Source of the DNA: an uncultured Burkholderiales bacterium
GTDB lineage: Bacteria; Pseudomonadota; Gammaproteobacteria; Burkholderiales; Burkholderiaceae_C
Direction of reading: 5' to 3'
Assembly: GCA_902825995.1 (NCBI GenBank)
Contig: CADEDE010000001.1
Location: 1 to 64,000, forward strand
Length of the DNA: 64,000 bases
The stretch's first letter is position 1. Each line of letters begins with the position of its first letter. The notes beneath the pieces were generated by a model. It did not search any database and was not told the DNA's origin. It saw nothing but the letters and a program-made list of their open reading frames with translations. Made by a program: the position numbers and the translations under genes. Below, piece after piece: positions 62,693 through 64,000 of the stretch.

Positions 62693-62819
62693 GGAGACTT
62701 CTGGTGCATTACCAAAACCTCATATCCTACACGAAAATGGCTCATGCAGCCTGTCGAGAGTGCCTGCCAGGGCGCAATATTTTTCAATACGGTTGGCCAG
62801 TGGCAAGCCCGCGAGATGA

Positions 62820-63842
62820 TCAAAGATCAAGCACGAGTTGAGCACTCTTGGCGCGCGAGACGCATGTGATTACGTACTCCGACTTCTCCGCCTCACTCAA
62901 TACCAAATCGCGGTGATCAACTTCACCCGAAAGATATTTTACCTTACACGTTGCGCACAGACCCGCCTTGCACGAAGTTTCGAGCGCGACGCCGTGTTCG
63001 ATGAGGACATCCGCAATGCTCTTGTCGTTCGGTACGATGTAGGTGGCACCCGTACTGGCAACCTTGACCTGGAATCCCAGGCCGAGCGCATTTTCGCCCG
63101 CATCGGCGAGTTCTGTGCCGGACATCGCCGATTTCGGTGCCGCGGTAGCTGCAAAATATTCAAAATGCACCGATCCGACTGGCCAATGTTCCGTGGCCCG
63201 CTTGCAGGCTCCCATGAAGCCAGGCGGGCCGCAGAAATAGACATGCGTGCCGTCTTCGTGCTCCTTTAGCAGACCGGCGATATTGAGGCCGTTGCCGGGA
63301 ACGCCTCCATCATGGTGAAATACAACCCGGCCCTTGGCTACGAGTGCATCGAATTCATCGCGAAACGCCGTGTTTGTAGTGTCCTTGCTACAGTAATGAA
63401 GGGTGTAGTTGGCCCCCTTGGCTTCGAGCTCGTGCGCCATTGCCTTGAGCGGTGTTACGCCTATGCCTCCCGCGATCAGGATGTAGCGCTTGGCGTCAGG
63501 CACCAAGGCAAAATTGTTGCGCGGACGGCCTACCGATACCGTTCGCTGCACATGCAAGCGGTCATGCAGCGCCTGTGAACCGCCTCGCCCAGCGGCTTCG
63601 CGCAGCACCGCGATCACATAGCGATGCCGCTCGCGCGAGTCGTTGCACAGCGAGTACTGGCGCACGCTGCCGTCGCGGAAATTGAAGTCAATGTGCGCAC
63701 CCGCCGTGAAGGGCGGAAGATCCGCCCCTTCTGGGTCGACCAACTCGTAGGAGTTGATGTTGTTGGCCTGGAAAGTGATCTGCCGAATCTGCAGAATCAT
63801 CCCTGTCTTGGGATACTTGCCTTTATCGTCGAGTCGTTCCAT
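62820..63842 (-). CDS. PDR/VanB-type 2Fe-2S oxidoreductase (oxygenase reductase)
   Basis: Electron-transfer protein of 340 aa in the order FMN/FAD domain, NAD domain, ferredoxin domain. The flavin site RQYSLCNDSRERHRYVIAV (R-x-Y-S type) is followed by the NAD site ILIAGGIGVTPLKAMAHEL and FCGPPGFMGACKRA. The C-terminal plant-type 2Fe-2S cluster has cysteines in TSCKAGLCATCKVKYL plus a fourth in VITCVSRAK. It should feed a Rieske oxygenase, as in phthalate or vanillate systems, but no oxygenase gene is in view and it probably lies past 64000. A second possible start is ATG 63800 (MILQIRQITF). Confidence 0.93.
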   Translation of the reverse strand: MERLDDKGKYPKTGMILQIRQITFQANNINSYELVDPEGADLPPFTAGAHIDFNFRDGSVRQYSLCNDSRERHRYVIAVLREAAGRGGSQALHDRLHVQRTVSVGRPRNNFALVPDAKRYILIAGGIGVTPLKAMAHELEAKGANYTLHYCSKDTTNTAFRDEFDALVAKGRVVFHHDGGVPGNGLNIAGLLKEHEDGTHVYFCGPPGFMGACKRATEHWPVGSVHFEYFAATAAPKSAMSGTELADAGENALGLGFQVKVASTGATYIVPNDKSIADVLIEHGVALETSCKAGLCATCKVKYLSGEVDHRDLVLSEAEKSEYVITCVSRAKSAQLVLDL

Positions 63843-63875
63843 GAATGATGTCCAAATTTTGTCGCGGGGAGGGCG

Positions 63876-64000
63876 TTAGACTGCTTCGCCCCGAAAAGGC
63901 GCGACGCTGTGGCGAACGATCGCATAGGCGACACGGCTGGTCAAATTGTTTTGTCGTATGCGTATCATTCCAATTCGCGATGCTGGCATGTTGCCGGTGG
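63876..64000 (-). CDS. Possible 3' end of a gene cut by the window edge
   Basis: A frame on the - strand is open from the right edge to TAA at 63876, reading GMIRIRQNNLTSRVAYAIVR and ending SVAPFRGEAV. It would lie 33 bp upstream of the reductase gene and in the same direction. At about 41 codons it is too short to name, and chance is not excluded. If real, a Rieske-type oxygenase or another partner of the reductase would be expected here. Confidence 0.3.
   Translation of the reverse strand, partial: TGNMPASRIGMIRIRQNNLTSRVAYAIVRHSVAPFRGEAV

Overview
The window is GC-rich, gene-dense DNA from a betaproteobacterium, most likely of the order Burkholderiales. The evidence is the gene order argS / SPOR protein / dsbA, the run rplM-rpsI-DUF6776-bactofilin-erpA next to anmK / M23 peptidase / tyrS, a Bug-type TTT solute-binding protein, and many GTG/TTG starts joined to the previous gene by NTGA overlaps. 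No rRNA, tRNA, CRISPR array, intact insertion sequence, integrase or prophage gene was found. Most of the window reads as ordinary chromosome. Two parts stand out: a bufferin-type metallophore locus (about 20.3-27.4 kb) and a toxin-antitoxin and gene-fragment region (about 54.0-60.4 kb).

Layout. 0-7.4 kb (- strand): argS, a SPOR protein, dsbA, lptA, lptB, rpoN and an RlmL-like rRNA methyltransferase. 7.6-9.4 kb: a Ser/Thr kinase fused to a cyclic-nucleotide-binding-like domain, then psiF. 9.5-13.8 kb: a LysR regulator divergent from a haloacid dehalogenase / malate synthase G pair, and a small DksA/TraR zinc-finger protein. 13.9-17.7 kb: a geranylgeranyl-reductase-like flavoprotein, a class II glutamine amidotransferase and an M14 carboxypeptidase. 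17.7-20.2 kb: the two glycosyltransferases of the arsenosugar/rSAM-associated families, divergent from an MTA-phosphorylase-family enzyme.

20.3-27.4 kb: bufA1 (DUF2282 precursor), bufB (DUF692/MNIO oxidase), bufC (DUF2063 partner) and a DoxX protein. These are followed by a second, nine-cysteine precursor peptide between two hairpins, then a protein I place in DUF6969 from memory, a periplasmic thioredoxin, a CcdA-like thiol transporter, a lipoprotein, a YHS-domain protein and a decayed DUF302 gene. The expected logic is export of cysteine-rich peptides, their modification by the BufB-BufC pair, and metal or thiol handling in the periplasm.

27.4-40 kb: htpG, srkA, a DUF2726 protein, rplM-rpsI with a hairpin leader, DUF6776, a bactofilin, erpA, anmK, an M23 endopeptidase, tyrS, a CDF metal transporter, dtd and an EamA transporter. 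40.4-54 kb: a GNAT enzyme, a cytochrome b561-type / cytochrome c' divergent pair, an alaX remnant, and a five-gene operon (EamA, aminotransferase, PhzF, VOC, threonine-dehydratase-like). That operon is divergent from a MocR regulator, and then come uup, two small ORFs, a DUF1415 gene and dbpA.

54-60.4 kb: hicAB (hicA apparently frameshifted), a Suv3-type helicase, an AbrB-VapC pair with a perfect palindromic operator, an alpha/beta hydrolase and a SnoaL-like protein. After these lie three broken genes end to end: a second copy of the helicase tail, a vsr fragment and a LuxR-tailed hydrolase. 60.5-64 kb: a TTT solute-binding protein, a GcvA-like LysR regulator and a PDR/VanB-type reductase, probably a catabolic locus that continues past the right edge.
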